A stretch of 36,446 nucleotides of DNA from JBBTXG01 sp038062375 (GTDB taxonomy: Bacteria; Patescibacteriota; Minisyncoccia; Minisyncoccales; UBA10102): contig JBBTXG010000016.1 of NCBI GenBank assembly GCA_038062375.1, positions 1 through 36,446 on the forward strand, written 5' to 3'. Below are positions 1 to 6,897 of this stretch, piece by piece. Each line of letters opens with the position of its first letter. Positions within the stretch are counted from its first letter, which is position 1. Position numbers and translations under genes: made by a program. The notes below the pieces were generated by a model, which worked only from the letters and a program-made list of their open reading frames with translations, was not told the DNA's origin and searched no databases.

Positions 1-204
1 CACTACGGGGCATGCTTTCCGCTCCGGTTCCCGCCTATTCGTCGGGCAGGCCCTCCTTCACTGAAGTTTTGGCGGGTAAACAAGGCGAGATGGGCAGAAG
101 GGGGGGGAATTCCTTCCGCCCGCCGAAGTTTCAACGCAGGCGGGGCCCAGCGATTTCCGTTCGGATATTTTCAAACAGACACCGCCAGTGAAATCATCAA
201 GTAA
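1..204 (+). other. GC-rich, repeat-like segment at the window edge
   Basis: The first ~200 bases are clearly more GC-rich than the rest and hold diverged inverted arms (about 61-76 against 119-134, CTGAAGTTTTGGCGGG versus CCCGCCGAAGTTTCAA, 12 of 16 paired). Frame 1 is open from base 1 to a TAA at 202-204 but has no start in the window; the translation is rich in Arg, Pro and Gly and shows no domain. It could be the tail of a truncated gene or a palindromic repeat of the kind scattered in CPR genomes. I favour the repeat. Confidence 0.35.
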
Positions 205-316
205 ATAAGGGATAATTTTGACCCGACAGGTGAGACATTCAAACCTTTGGACTTATTTGTTTGAAAGAGCTAACATATTTTTAGTTCGCAAACCTTGTAG
301 AATGGAGGGGTTTTAT

Positions 317-600
317 ATGCAGTTACCTGATGGCAAAGATGGAACTTTGTATGCTTGTGCGGCGGAGACATTCTTGATATAAGAACGTTGGAAAACGGCA
401 GGAAGGTATTCAAGTGTAATAAGGGCAATGATGAAGGCCATCAAGAACTTCTTGAGTGTGTAATATGCCATTTGCCCAAAACAATTTGGGCTGATTACGG
501 CACTATATGCGGCGGATGTGGATTGAGGTTTCTGGCAGGCGAGCTGACCCTCACAGAGGAGCAAAAAGCGGGTATTAAGAAGTGGACGGTTACTGTCTGA
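317..600 (+). pseudogene. Small zinc-ribbon protein with an apparent single-base frameshift
   Basis: An ATG at 317 sits 7 nt after a strong Shine-Dalgarno (GGAGGGG, 304-310) and opens MQLPDGKDGTLYAC, but that frame stops at 380-382. The -1 frame then runs open to 600 and reads GGDILDIRTLENGRKVF and onward. Adding one base near 356-360 joins them into a ~95-residue protein with Cys14, a further single Cys, then CVIC and CGGC about 18 residues apart, which look like a zinc ribbon. The second frame alone has only a TTG start (355) and no ribosome binding site. It is either a gene with a deletion (real or an assembly error) or a frameshifted gene. No family is recognised. It ends before a bidirectional terminator. 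Confidence 0.55.
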
Positions 601-682
601 GTGTGGGGTACTCAAAACGAGCATCCTTCTCCGCCAAGTTTCAGAATTCGGATGTTGGGCGAGAAGAATTTTGACAAAAACA

Positions 683-708
683 AGGCTTGCAGAAATGCGA
701 GCCTTTTT
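683..708. terminator. Bidirectional rho-independent terminator
   Basis: An 8-bp stem (683-690 with 697-704, one G-T pair) has a 6-nt loop and is followed by TTTTT on the plus strand. The A-rich flank 671-683 gives a T-rich run on the minus strand. It lies between the zinc-ribbon gene (+) and the small membrane-protein gene (-), whose 3' ends converge on it. Confidence 0.75.
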
Positions 709-937
709 ATGGAGATTTTCTTCTTATCATAAAGAACATGATAAGAGCTCCAACGCCAAGAAATAGTATGCCAACAACAGGGTTTCCCAGGAGGAACAGA
801 TGTCCGATGCCGGAGAAAAGAAACAGGAGCGAGAAAAAAGCCAAGAAACATCGTCCCAGACACCCAATGAATCGCCGAGGAGAGAGGAATAACCCAATGA
901 GAAGACCAATGAATATCAACGCTATGAGAGTTTCCAT
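707..937 (-). CDS. Small integral membrane protein (76 aa)
   Basis: This is the only minus-strand gene supported in the window. Its ATG (937-935) is preceded on the minus strand by a good Shine-Dalgarno, GGGAGGAAAG, about 6 nt away, and it ends at the convergent terminator. The protein is almost wholly hydrophobic: a helix at residues 2-18, a short basic loop (PRRFIGCLGR), a helix at about 28-50 and another at about 52-70, ending RRKSP. That suggests three membrane spans with a cytoplasmic basic tail. No family is recognised. The overlapping plus-strand frame (687-971) lacks a ribosome binding site and is Arg/Pro-rich, as expected of a shadow. Confidence 0.6.
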   Translation of the reverse strand: METLIALIFIGLLIGLFLSPRRFIGCLGRCFLAFFSLLFLFSGIGHLFLLGNPVVGILFLGVGALIMFFMIRRKSP

Positions 938-1046
938 CTTTGCTTTCCTCCCAAGATTTTTGGGGCACTAAGCAGAGTGTGCCAAAAAGATTGTTTGCTT
1001 GCAAGCATGTCGCCAACATCAAAAATTTTGTGTAGAATAAAAGTAT

Positions 1047-1496
1047 ATGATCTATCTCGGGGCAGATCACGCGGGATTCGAACTCAAAGAGGAGATAAAG
1101 AAATTCCTCCAAGGCTTGGGCATGCAAGTGGAGGACATGGGCGCGTATTCGTTTGATCCAGACGACGATTACCCGGATTTTATTATTCCAGCAGCAAAAA
1201 AGGTAGCAGAGAATCCCAAAGAGAACCGAGGAATTGTCTTTGGCGCTTCAGGGCAGGGAGAGGCGATTGCCGCAAATAAAGTAGAGGGTATTCGAGCAGC
1301 AGTGTACTACGGAGGGTCATTAGAACTGGTGAAACGCTCGCGCAGCCACAACAACGCCAATGTTCTTTCTTTTGGAGCACGATTTCTTACTGCAGAACAA
1401 GCGAAAGAGGCAGTAAAAGTTTGGCTGGAGACTCCCTTTGAAAGCGGAAGACACGAAAGGAGAATAGAAAAAATTGCAAAGTTGACAAATTGTTAA
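1047..1496 (+). CDS. rpiB: Ribose-5-phosphate isomerase B
   Basis: Interconverts ribose 5-phosphate and ribulose 5-phosphate in the cytoplasm (non-oxidative pentose-phosphate pathway). The 149 residues match the LacA/RpiB family: GADHAG at 5-10, phosphate-loop GASGQGEAIAANK at 66-78, SHNNANVLSFGAR at 100-112 and a C-terminal HERRI. E. coli RpiB uses Cys66 as base; here that position is Gly, and Glu72 sits where the Mycobacterium-type enzymes (GSGNGEQIAANK) use Glu75. I therefore expect the Glu-type mechanism. A -10-like TAGAAT at 1033-1038 leaves only 8 nt before the ATG and there is no Shine-Dalgarno. It is first of a run with rpe and the transketolase halves. Confidence 0.93.
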   Translation: MIYLGADHAGFELKEEIKKFLQGLGMQVEDMGAYSFDPDDDYPDFIIPAAKKVAENPKENRGIVFGASGQGEAIAANKVEGIRAAVYYGGSLELVKRSRSHNNANVLSFGARFLTAEQAKEAVKVWLETPFESGRHERRIEKIAKLTNC

Positions 1497-1512
1497 ACGG
1501 TTTTGAAAAAGC

Positions 1513-2145
1513 ATGCAACGAATTATTCCTGCGATTCTTACCTCTGATCCCATCGATCTAAGGAAGAAATTGGAGTTTTTGAAAGGCCACACGAATTGGG
1601 TTCAGATTGATATCATGGATGGCAAGTTCGTGCCAAACGCCTCCGTGAGCATTTTTGAGTTGGGAGAAGCCTATGAATACTTCAACCTCGAATTGCACTT
1701 GATGGTTGAGAACCCTGAACAATATTTCCAAGATTGCGATGGGGCTGGTGCAAAGAGAGTATTTTTTCATTATGAAGCCGCTCCAAATCTCCAAGAAACG
1801 CTTGCAAAAGCAAAGCAACATCAATTTCACATTGGCCTTGCCCTTAACCCCACTACCGATGTAAAAAGCGTTACTCCTTATCTCAAGGAAATCGATTCCG
1901 TCCTAGTGCTTGCCGTGAATCCTGGATTTCAAGGACAAGAATTTATTCCCTCGGTGCTCCAGAAGGTAAAAGAAATCCGAGAGCTCTCGCCAGAAATTCT
2001 TATAGGAATTGATGGGGGCATCAACGAATCAAATATCAAGCAGGTGTTTTCGACAAAAATAGATTATGCGGCAGTTGGAAGCGGAATATGGAATACGGGA
2101 AATCCGCTGGAAACCCTCAAAAAATTAGGAGAGATGGTACAATGA
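1513..2145 (+). CDS. rpe: Ribulose-phosphate 3-epimerase
   Basis: Converts ribulose 5-phosphate to xylulose 5-phosphate, the donor for transketolase encoded next. The 210-residue TIM barrel shows QIDIMDGKFVPN (31-42), LHLMV (61-65), FFHYEAA (84-90), LALNPTT, VNPGFQGQEFIP (135-146) and GIDGGIN (165-171). Catalytic Asp33 and Asp167 and metal-ligand His62 are present. The first metal-ligand His of the family (H-x-D) is Gln31 here, and the usual Ser of the APSIL motif is Ala7. It starts 16 nt after rpiB. The closest alternative is another member of the epimerase family, such as allulose-6-phosphate epimerase; context favours Rpe. Confidence 0.9.
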   Translation: MQRIIPAILTSDPIDLRKKLEFLKGHTNWVQIDIMDGKFVPNASVSIFELGEAYEYFNLELHLMVENPEQYFQDCDGAGAKRVFFHYEAAPNLQETLAKAKQHQFHIGLALNPTTDVKSVTPYLKEIDSVLVLAVNPGFQGQEFIPSVLQKVKEIRELSPEILIGIDGGINESNIKQVFSTKIDYAAVGSGIWNTGNPLETLKKLGEMVQ

Positions 2146-2168
2146 ACAAATAATCAATCAAACATACT

Positions 2169-3032
2169 ATGGAACAGAAAAAACACTACTCTATCAAAGA
2201 GCTGGAGAAAAAAGCAAACGAGATTCGGCAGGATATTATTAAGATGCTGGTCGTTGCGGGGTCGGGGCATTCGGCTGGACCCTTGGATATGGCTGATATT
2301 TTTACGGCGCTCTATTTTCGAGTATTAAAACATGATGCTAAAAATCCGACATGGCAGGAGCGTGACCGACTTATCTTGTCAAATGGCCATATTTGTCCCG
2401 TACGATATGTAACGATGGCTCATGCGGGATATTTTCCTAAGAGTTGGCTCAAAACTTTGCGTAAGATCGACTCCAACCTTGAAGGGCACCCCTCGGTAAA
2501 AAAGATTCGTGCTCTTGAGACTTCGTCGGGACCTTTGGGAGAAGGGCTTTCGCAGGCATGTGGATTTGCATTGGCAGCGAGAATGAATGGCATGGAGCAC
2601 AAATACCACGTGTGGTGTTTGATGTCAGACGGCGAGCATCAAGAAGGCATGACCTGGGAAGCAGCAATGTTGGCTGCCAAGTATCGCTTGAGTAATCTTA
2701 CGGTAATTATCGATCGTAATAACATCCAGATAGATGGATATACCGAAGACGTGATGCCTTTGGAGCCTCTGCGCGAAAAATACGAATCCTTTGGTTGGCA
2801 CGTCGAAGACATCAATGGTCACGATATGCAGCAAATCATTACGACGTTAGAAGAGGCAAAAGCGATTCAAGAGAAGCCCACGTGCATTATTGCAAACACA
2901 ATCCCTGGTAAAGGGGTGAGCTTTATGGAAAATAAATTTGAATGGCATGGGGTTTCACCAAACAAAGAACAGGCAAAAGAAGCTTTGCGAGAGCTCCGTA
3001 CGCTCGCAGGGAAAATAGAAGGAGGAGAATAG
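2169..3032 (+). CDS. Transketolase, N-terminal (thiamine pyrophosphate) subunit
   Basis: First half of a split transketolase, which moves two-carbon ketol units between sugar phosphates. The 287 residues cover only the TPP/metal-binding domain: SGHSAGPLDMADI near 32-44, a GPLGEGLSQACG motif, then SDGEHQEG (about 153-160; the common form is GDGE) and IDRNN (about 181-185), the thiamine diphosphate fold signature. The pyrimidine-binding half is a separate gene at 3982-4956. Two unrelated genes (msrB and an ASCH gene) lie between the halves, which is unusual since split halves normally adjoin. The two polypeptides presumably assemble into one enzyme. Confidence 0.92.
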   Translation: MEQKKHYSIKELEKKANEIRQDIIKMLVVAGSGHSAGPLDMADIFTALYFRVLKHDAKNPTWQERDRLILSNGHICPVRYVTMAHAGYFPKSWLKTLRKIDSNLEGHPSVKKIRALETSSGPLGEGLSQACGFALAARMNGMEHKYHVWCLMSDGEHQEGMTWEAAMLAAKYRLSNLTVIIDRNNIQIDGYTEDVMPLEPLREKYESFGWHVEDINGHDMQQIITTLEEAKAIQEKPTCIIANTIPGKGVSFMENKFEWHGVSPNKEQAKEALRELRTLAGKIEGGE

Positions 3033-3042
3033 GAATCGGCAT

Positions 3043-3465
3043 ATGACAGACGATCAATGGAAAAAGAAGTTGACGCCAGAGCAATATCGTATCATGCGAG
3101 AGAAGGGGACAGAGCCTCCTTTTAGCGGAAAATACTGGAATGCCCACGAAAAGGGGATGTATCAATGCGCTGCCTGTGGGGCAGAGCTGTTTTCTTCAGG
3201 GGCAAAGTTTGATTCTGGGACTGGCTGGCCAAGTTTTACAGAGCCAGCAGACCGAGAAAACGTTGAACTACGAGATGACTATAGCCAAGGAATGCATCGC
3301 ATGGAGGTGCTCTGCAAGCGATGTGGTTCCCACCTCGGGCACGTTTTTGACGATGCGCCAAAAGACCTTGGCGGCAAACCCCGTACAAGAGTAAGCACTA
3401 TACGGGGCAAGCGCTACTGCATTAACTCCGTCTGTCTTACTCTTGCAAAGAAGCAAGAGAAGTGA
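3043..3465 (+). CDS. msrB: Peptide methionine-(R)-S-oxide reductase
   Basis: Reduces methionine R-sulfoxide in oxidised proteins. The 140-residue SelR/MsrB domain is complete. Structural zinc is held by Cys42/Cys45 (CAAC) and Cys91/Cys94 (CKRC), GTGWPSF lies at 59-65, GSHLGHVFDD at 95-104, and the catalytic Cys is Cys126 in RYCINSV. The resolving Cys sometimes found in SGCGWPSF is Thr60 here; Cys131, five residues after the catalytic one, could substitute. A GGAGGAG stretch precedes the ATG. The gene lies between the two transketolase halves, and its TGA overlaps a possible GTG start of the next frame. Confidence 0.93.
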   Translation: MTDDQWKKKLTPEQYRIMREKGTEPPFSGKYWNAHEKGMYQCAACGAELFSSGAKFDSGTGWPSFTEPADRENVELRDDYSQGMHRMEVLCKRCGSHLGHVFDDAPKDLGGKPRTRVSTIRGKRYCINSVCLTLAKKQEK

Positions 3466-3479
3466 GAACCGTCCCCACC

Positions 3480-3938
3480 ATGGAGCACATTGCAATTATG
3501 AAAAAATCGTGGGGGCTGACGAGAAAAATCTTAAGCGGAGAAAAGAAAATTGAATCGAGATGGTATAAACTGCGTCGAATCCCCTGGGATACTATACAAG
3601 CGGGCGAAACGGTGTATTTTAAAAATTCGGGGGAGCCGATATCTCTGAGAACAGAGGTTGAAAGCGTTCTGCAGTTTGCAAATCTCACGCCAGAAAAGGT
3701 GAAAGCGATTCTCTACCGATATGGAGCAGAAGATGGAATCGAAAAAGAGAGCATTCCCGACTTCTTTGAAAGATTCAAACACAAACGCTACTGTATTCTC
3801 GTATTTCTGAAGAATCCAACAAGCGTAGAACCATTCGAGATTGATAAAACAGGATTTGGGACCATGGCCCCATGGATAACTGTTGCCGATGTATCTGGCA
3901 TAATGAAAAAACGTCGTTTCGATACGCAAATGAATTGA
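3480..3938 (+). CDS. ASCH/PUA-like domain protein
   Basis: The protein reads IAIMKKSWGLTRKILSGEKK, then IESRWYK, then GETVYFKNSGEPI, the pattern of the ASCH superfamily, a PUA-like fold thought to bind RNA or modified nucleotides. The conserved K-x-I-E-x-R-W-Y strand and the KNSGEP turn are visible in the first 55 residues; the rest is a helical extension of about 90 residues. I chose the ATG at 3480 because the family motif begins right after it. A GTG at 3462 overlapping the msrB stop would add six residues. Substrate and partner are unknown. Confidence 0.75.
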   Translation: MEHIAIMKKSWGLTRKILSGEKKIESRWYKLRRIPWDTIQAGETVYFKNSGEPISLRTEVESVLQFANLTPEKVKAILYRYGAEDGIEKESIPDFFERFKHKRYCILVFLKNPTSVEPFEIDKTGFGTMAPWITVADVSGIMKKRRFDTQMN

Positions 3939-3940
3939 GG

Positions 3941-3969
3941 TTGCAAAACTCTTGCCATTTTGGTAAGAT
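3941..3969 (+). promoter_or_regulatory. Promoter for transketolase C-half
   Basis: TTGCAA (3941-3946), a 17-nt spacer and TAAGAT (3964-3969) match a sigma-70 promoter, with 12 nt between the -10 and the GTG start at 3982. It would let the C-half be transcribed separately from the upstream genes, on an almost leaderless message. Confidence 0.5.
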
Positions 3970-3981
3970 AAGACAATACCT

Positions 3982-4956
3982 GTGAATTATTTTCTTGCGA
4001 AAAATTATTTGGATGAGAAAAAAGTAGAATGGAAGAAGATACGAGATGGATTGGGCCAGGGGATGGGAGAGTTGGGAGAGGAGAAAAAAGATATGGTCGT
4101 ACTGGTGGCAGATACCATGGAGTCTTCGCGCGCACATTTCTTTGGGCAGAAGTTTCCCGAAAGAACGATTCAGGTTGGTGTAGCAGAGCAGAATTTAATT
4201 GGTGTTGCCGCGGGCTTAGCGTATGAAGGAAAAGTGCCCTATGCAGTAACATATGCCGCGTTTTTACTCGGCAGGCCTTGGGAGCCGATCCGTACAACCA
4301 TTGCGTATCCTGAAAACCATGTGGTTTTTGTTTCTTCGCACGCTGGTTTGGCAACCGGGCAAGATGGCCCCACGCACCAAATGACAGAAGATATTGCTAT
4401 TACGCGATGCGTACCTCATTTTACCGTGATCGCACCTGCAGATTATGAACAGGCGAGGAAGGCTGTGAAAGCAGCGTATGATTTGAAAGGACCGGTATAT
4501 CTCCGCGGCGTGCGCGAAGGAACGCCAAACTTCACCACCGAGAAAACGCCCTTTCAGGTAGGCAAGGCACAGGTGCTGCGAGAAGGCAAAGATATTACTG
4601 CGATTGGCCACGGATATATGGTGTATTGGCTGCTCCAGATTGCAGAAGAGCTCAAGAACAAACTTTCTATTGAAGTTATCAACGTTCACACGGTAAAACC
4701 CCTCGATGGAAAAACAATTTTGCAGTCTGCAAAAAAGACAAGAAAAGTGTTCTGCGCCGAAGATCATAATGTGGTGGGCGGCATGGGTAGTGCCGTAGCA
4801 GAATTCTTGTCTGAAAATCATCCTGTACCAATAAAACTTCACGGCGTATACGATCAGTTTACTGAATCAGGCTCCGTGAAAGACTTGTGGAAGAAATATA
4901 GATTGGATATGAAAGGTACGAAGGAAGTATTAGTAAATTTTTTTTCAAAGAAATGA
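3982..4956 (+). CDS. Transketolase, C-terminal (pyrimidine-binding) subunit
   Basis: Second half of the split transketolase: pyrimidine-binding domain followed by the C-terminal domain, 324 residues. Visible are ERTIQVGVAEQNLIGVAAGL with the conserved Glu that activates thiamine, TYAAFLLGRPWEPIR, SSHAGLATGQDGPTHQ and the C-terminal VNVHTVKPLDG-like strand. No TPP domain is present, so it must pair with the product of 2169-3032. The start is GTG at 3982; the next in-frame ATG would cut into the conserved region. The stop overlaps the next gene's ATG (ATGA). Its own promoter is likely. Confidence 0.92.
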   Translation: MNYFLAKNYLDEKKVEWKKIRDGLGQGMGELGEEKKDMVVLVADTMESSRAHFFGQKFPERTIQVGVAEQNLIGVAAGLAYEGKVPYAVTYAAFLLGRPWEPIRTTIAYPENHVVFVSSHAGLATGQDGPTHQMTEDIAITRCVPHFTVIAPADYEQARKAVKAAYDLKGPVYLRGVREGTPNFTTEKTPFQVGKAQVLREGKDITAIGHGYMVYWLLQIAEELKNKLSIEVINVHTVKPLDGKTILQSAKKTRKVFCAEDHNVVGGMGSAVAEFLSENHPVPIKLHGVYDQFTESGSVKDLWKKYRLDMKGTKEVLVNFFSKK

Positions 4957-6500
4957 ACAAAGCTCGTGAAGAAAAATTACATGTTGGTAAGCACTGCCGG
5001 AAGGTTCTTGGGAATAGGCGTATATCTGATTGGAAGGCGTGGTCCCTCGTCTTCATTGTCGCTAGCGTGGTTGGGGGGAGTATTTTTACTACTGCAAGCA
5101 GAAACAATCAGTTTTTTGGTGCGTATACGGCAGCGGCATACCAAACACCCGTTGTTTCCATTACCTCCCCAGCAGCATGGAGTACTGTTTCCCCCTCGGG
5201 ATTTTGTTTGAGTGGCACAGCCAGTGACGCTGCTGGAGTTACCGAAGTACGTGTCTATATCTATGATTATGGTCGGGCAACCTATACCGTTTACAACGTG
5301 AAGGCATCAGGCACCACCCAGTGGATATTTCAGGTGTACTCCACCCATATTACGCCACAAAACTATGCGTATGCGTGGGTTAGCGCTAAGAATACCCATG
5401 GTTCCTGGTCAAACTGGCTAGGCCGAGGGTTTTATGTAGCCAATGCCTCTGCGCTCAACGCTTCTCGCTCCGGATTTGGAACTACATGCAGCGGAACAGC
5501 GCCAGCTACCTTTTCTCTTTTATCCGTTGCTTCTGATCAGCCGCCTCCGCCGCAAGAACCTACGGAGGGAGTAAAGCTTTCGGTGGATCAAATTCTTGGA
5601 GCTCCAACAAACTCCGGATGGGTCTATATCGCAAACACTGTTCCTGATGCAAGCGGAATTACCTTTTGGGCGAGTATCGCAAAAAATAGGGAGAACACGT
5701 ATCTGGTCTATGGCATCGCTGATACCATCAATCAAACCTATTATTCTGGTTTTCTGCCGAGCGGTACGATCGCAACCTCTCAAGAGCAATTCTACATGGC
5801 TTCTTACTCCTATCAGGGAAGACAGCTCATAAAAGCATCTCAACTCGATACAGCCGGAACTCTTGGTTTAGAGGTTGATCTCCCTTGGCCTTCTCTTGCG
5901 AATCCGCAAAGAAGATATGCCTTAACGAAAAATTTTCCATTGGATGGTTATCCTATTTGGGAAAGTGGAGACGGTGTCATCCCAATGACTGGTGATTTTC
6001 GGTCTTGGTATCTTTCGTTTCTCTTTGAGGGAAAGATTTGGCTCGATGTTCAAAAATTCAATGTCTCTGAAGGCCAAAGCTCTCAACCTCCAAATCACCG
6101 CTGGGGTTCATTTATTCTCCAACAGCCAGGAGGTGGCCTTTCTGCGCGCACGAGAGGAGTTTGGTGGGAGATTTTAGACGCCCAGGGAAAGCGGCAGAAA
6201 GGAGGATTTACCAACTTTGATCTCAAGGATATCCCATCTTCATTTCAACAGACCACCAAGGACGATTTTACGATAATCCCCATAGAGACCTATAACAGTG
6301 GAAATAAGGTGTATCTGAAGAAATGGAGATTTGTGCAAAGTGATCTAAAAATTGATCTTCTTATGGAAACTAACATTCCAAACCAAGAAAACAAGGTGAT
6401 GGGAAAATATTTCTATGAAGGAGCCATCAAAGTGTTTCATCCTGACGGTGCGCAGATAGGGACTGGGATGCTTGAACAAACCCATAACGAAGCTCAATAA
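4953..6500 (+). CDS. Membrane-anchored protein with Ig-like and lipocalin (AttH/CrtC-like) regions
   Basis: 515 residues. A basic N-terminus is followed by a helix at about 27-46 (signal anchor), so the rest should be outside the membrane. Residues ~65-165 look like an Ig-like (Big) domain with PVVSITSPA, FCLSGTASDAAGVTEVRVYI and a likely disulfide. After a Pro-rich linker (~195-205), ~205-515 resemble the AttH/CrtC lipocalin-like family: WYLSFLFEGKIWLDVQKF, SARTRGVWWEI, LLMETNIPNQE, then YFYEGAIKVFHPDG and GTGMLEQTH near the C-terminus. That family binds or modifies hydrophobic ligands such as carotenoids; the ligand here is unknown. The domain call is by motif memory, so the fold is moderately certain and the function open. 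It overlaps the transketolase stop by ATGA. Confidence 0.6.
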   Translation: MNKAREEKLHVGKHCRKVLGNRRISDWKAWSLVFIVASVVGGSIFTTASRNNQFFGAYTAAAYQTPVVSITSPAAWSTVSPSGFCLSGTASDAAGVTEVRVYIYDYGRATYTVYNVKASGTTQWIFQVYSTHITPQNYAYAWVSAKNTHGSWSNWLGRGFYVANASALNASRSGFGTTCSGTAPATFSLLSVASDQPPPPQEPTEGVKLSVDQILGAPTNSGWVYIANTVPDASGITFWASIAKNRENTYLVYGIADTINQTYYSGFLPSGTIATSQEQFYMASYSYQGRQLIKASQLDTAGTLGLEVDLPWPSLANPQRRYALTKNFPLDGYPIWESGDGVIPMTGDFRSWYLSFLFEGKIWLDVQKFNVSEGQSSQPPNHRWGSFILQQPGGGLSARTRGVWWEILDAQGKRQKGGFTNFDLKDIPSSFQQTTKDDFTIIPIETYNSGNKVYLKKWRFVQSDLKIDLLMETNIPNQENKVMGKYFYEGAIKVFHPDGAQIGTGMLEQTHNEAQ

Positions 6501-6545
6501 AGAAAATCCCCCGTATTTTTTAGTTCGCTTGTGTTACAAAGACAC

Positions 6546-6620
6546 ATGAGTTCTGCGTTTTCGAAAATTTGGATTCTGATTAGTCTCCTACTCTTTACTG
6601 GAGGAGGAGTTTTTGTTTAG
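6546..6620 (+). CDS. 24-codon signal-anchor-like peptide, possible gene remnant
   Basis: ATG at 6546 reads MSSAFSKIWILISLLLFTGG then GVFV and a TAG at 6618-6620. It looks exactly like the N-terminal anchor of the neighbouring surface proteins, without a body. After the TAG the same frame stays open for 30 more codons, but that stretch lies on palindromic and repeated sequence. It could be a stand-alone micropeptide or the head of a decayed gene. No Shine-Dalgarno is visible. Confidence 0.35.
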   Translation: MSSAFSKIWILISLLLFTGGGVFV

Positions 6621-6623
6621 GTG

Positions 6624-6659
6624 TACTACGATTTTATGCATATGCATAATTTCGTAGTA
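6624..6659. repeat. 36-bp near-perfect palindrome without a loop
   Basis: The 18-nt half TACTACGATTTTATGCAT is followed at once by its reverse complement with two mismatches (16 of 18 paired). It could bind a dimeric regulator or form a cruciform. No T-run follows, so it is not a standard terminator. Confidence 0.7.
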
Positions 6660-6670
6660 TCTTTCAGTTG

Positions 6671-6706
6671 GTGTATCAGTTCGTGTATCAAGTCGCGCAT
6701 CAAACC
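6671..6706 (+). repeat. Three tandem imperfect 12-mers
   Basis: GTGTATCAGTTC, GTGTATCAAGTC and GCGCATCAAACC follow each other without a gap just after the 36-bp palindrome. They may be operator half-sites or decayed coding repeats. Confidence 0.5.
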
Positions 6707-6737
6707 TCCTTAACAAAAAATTGAAATTATGCTGTAG

Positions 6738-6847
6738 GTAACTGCTCACGATTCTAGGGAATCGAGCTCTGCTGCTTAATTAACAAAGCGGTCGTTGTTT
6801 TGATTAAGCACAATAGGCATAGCATACTCGGAGTCGTGAGGAGTTAC
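6738..6847. repeat. Intergenic inverted-repeat element, copy 1
   Basis: Arms GTAACTGCTCACGATT (6738-6753) and AGTCGTGAGGAGTTAC (6832-6847) pair with two mismatches. Inside is a second perfect 8-bp inverted repeat, TGCTTAAT (6773-6780) with ATTAAGCA (6803-6810), and inside that AACAA with TTGTT. The GTAACTGCTCAC end recurs at 17672 and, with one change, at 36383. It carries no coding capacity and is probably a non-autonomous, MITE- or REP-like element. Confidence 0.65.
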
Positions 6848-6858
6848 TGCTATAGTCC

Positions 6859-6887
6859 TTTCGATTCCGCGTTTCGTTTGGTATACT
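6859..6887 (+). promoter_or_regulatory. Promoter for the PfkB kinase
   Basis: TATACT (6882-6887) lies 10 nt before the ATG at 6898. A weak -35, TTTCGA (6859-6864), is 17 nt upstream. No Shine-Dalgarno is present, so the message should be leaderless or nearly so. Confidence 0.4.
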
Positions 6888-6897
6888 AAAAGAACTT

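Noticed and set aside
687..971. Plus-strand frame of 94 codons opposite the small membrane-protein gene
   Set aside because: Starts inside the terminator region, is Arg/Pro-rich and lacks a ribosome binding site; the minus-strand gene has a strong one and membrane helices.
612..1127. Long minus-strand frame (171 codons) over the small membrane gene and the rpiB start
   Set aside because: No ribosome binding site, overlaps two better-supported genes and its translation shows no domain; a shadow of the plus-strand coding sequence.
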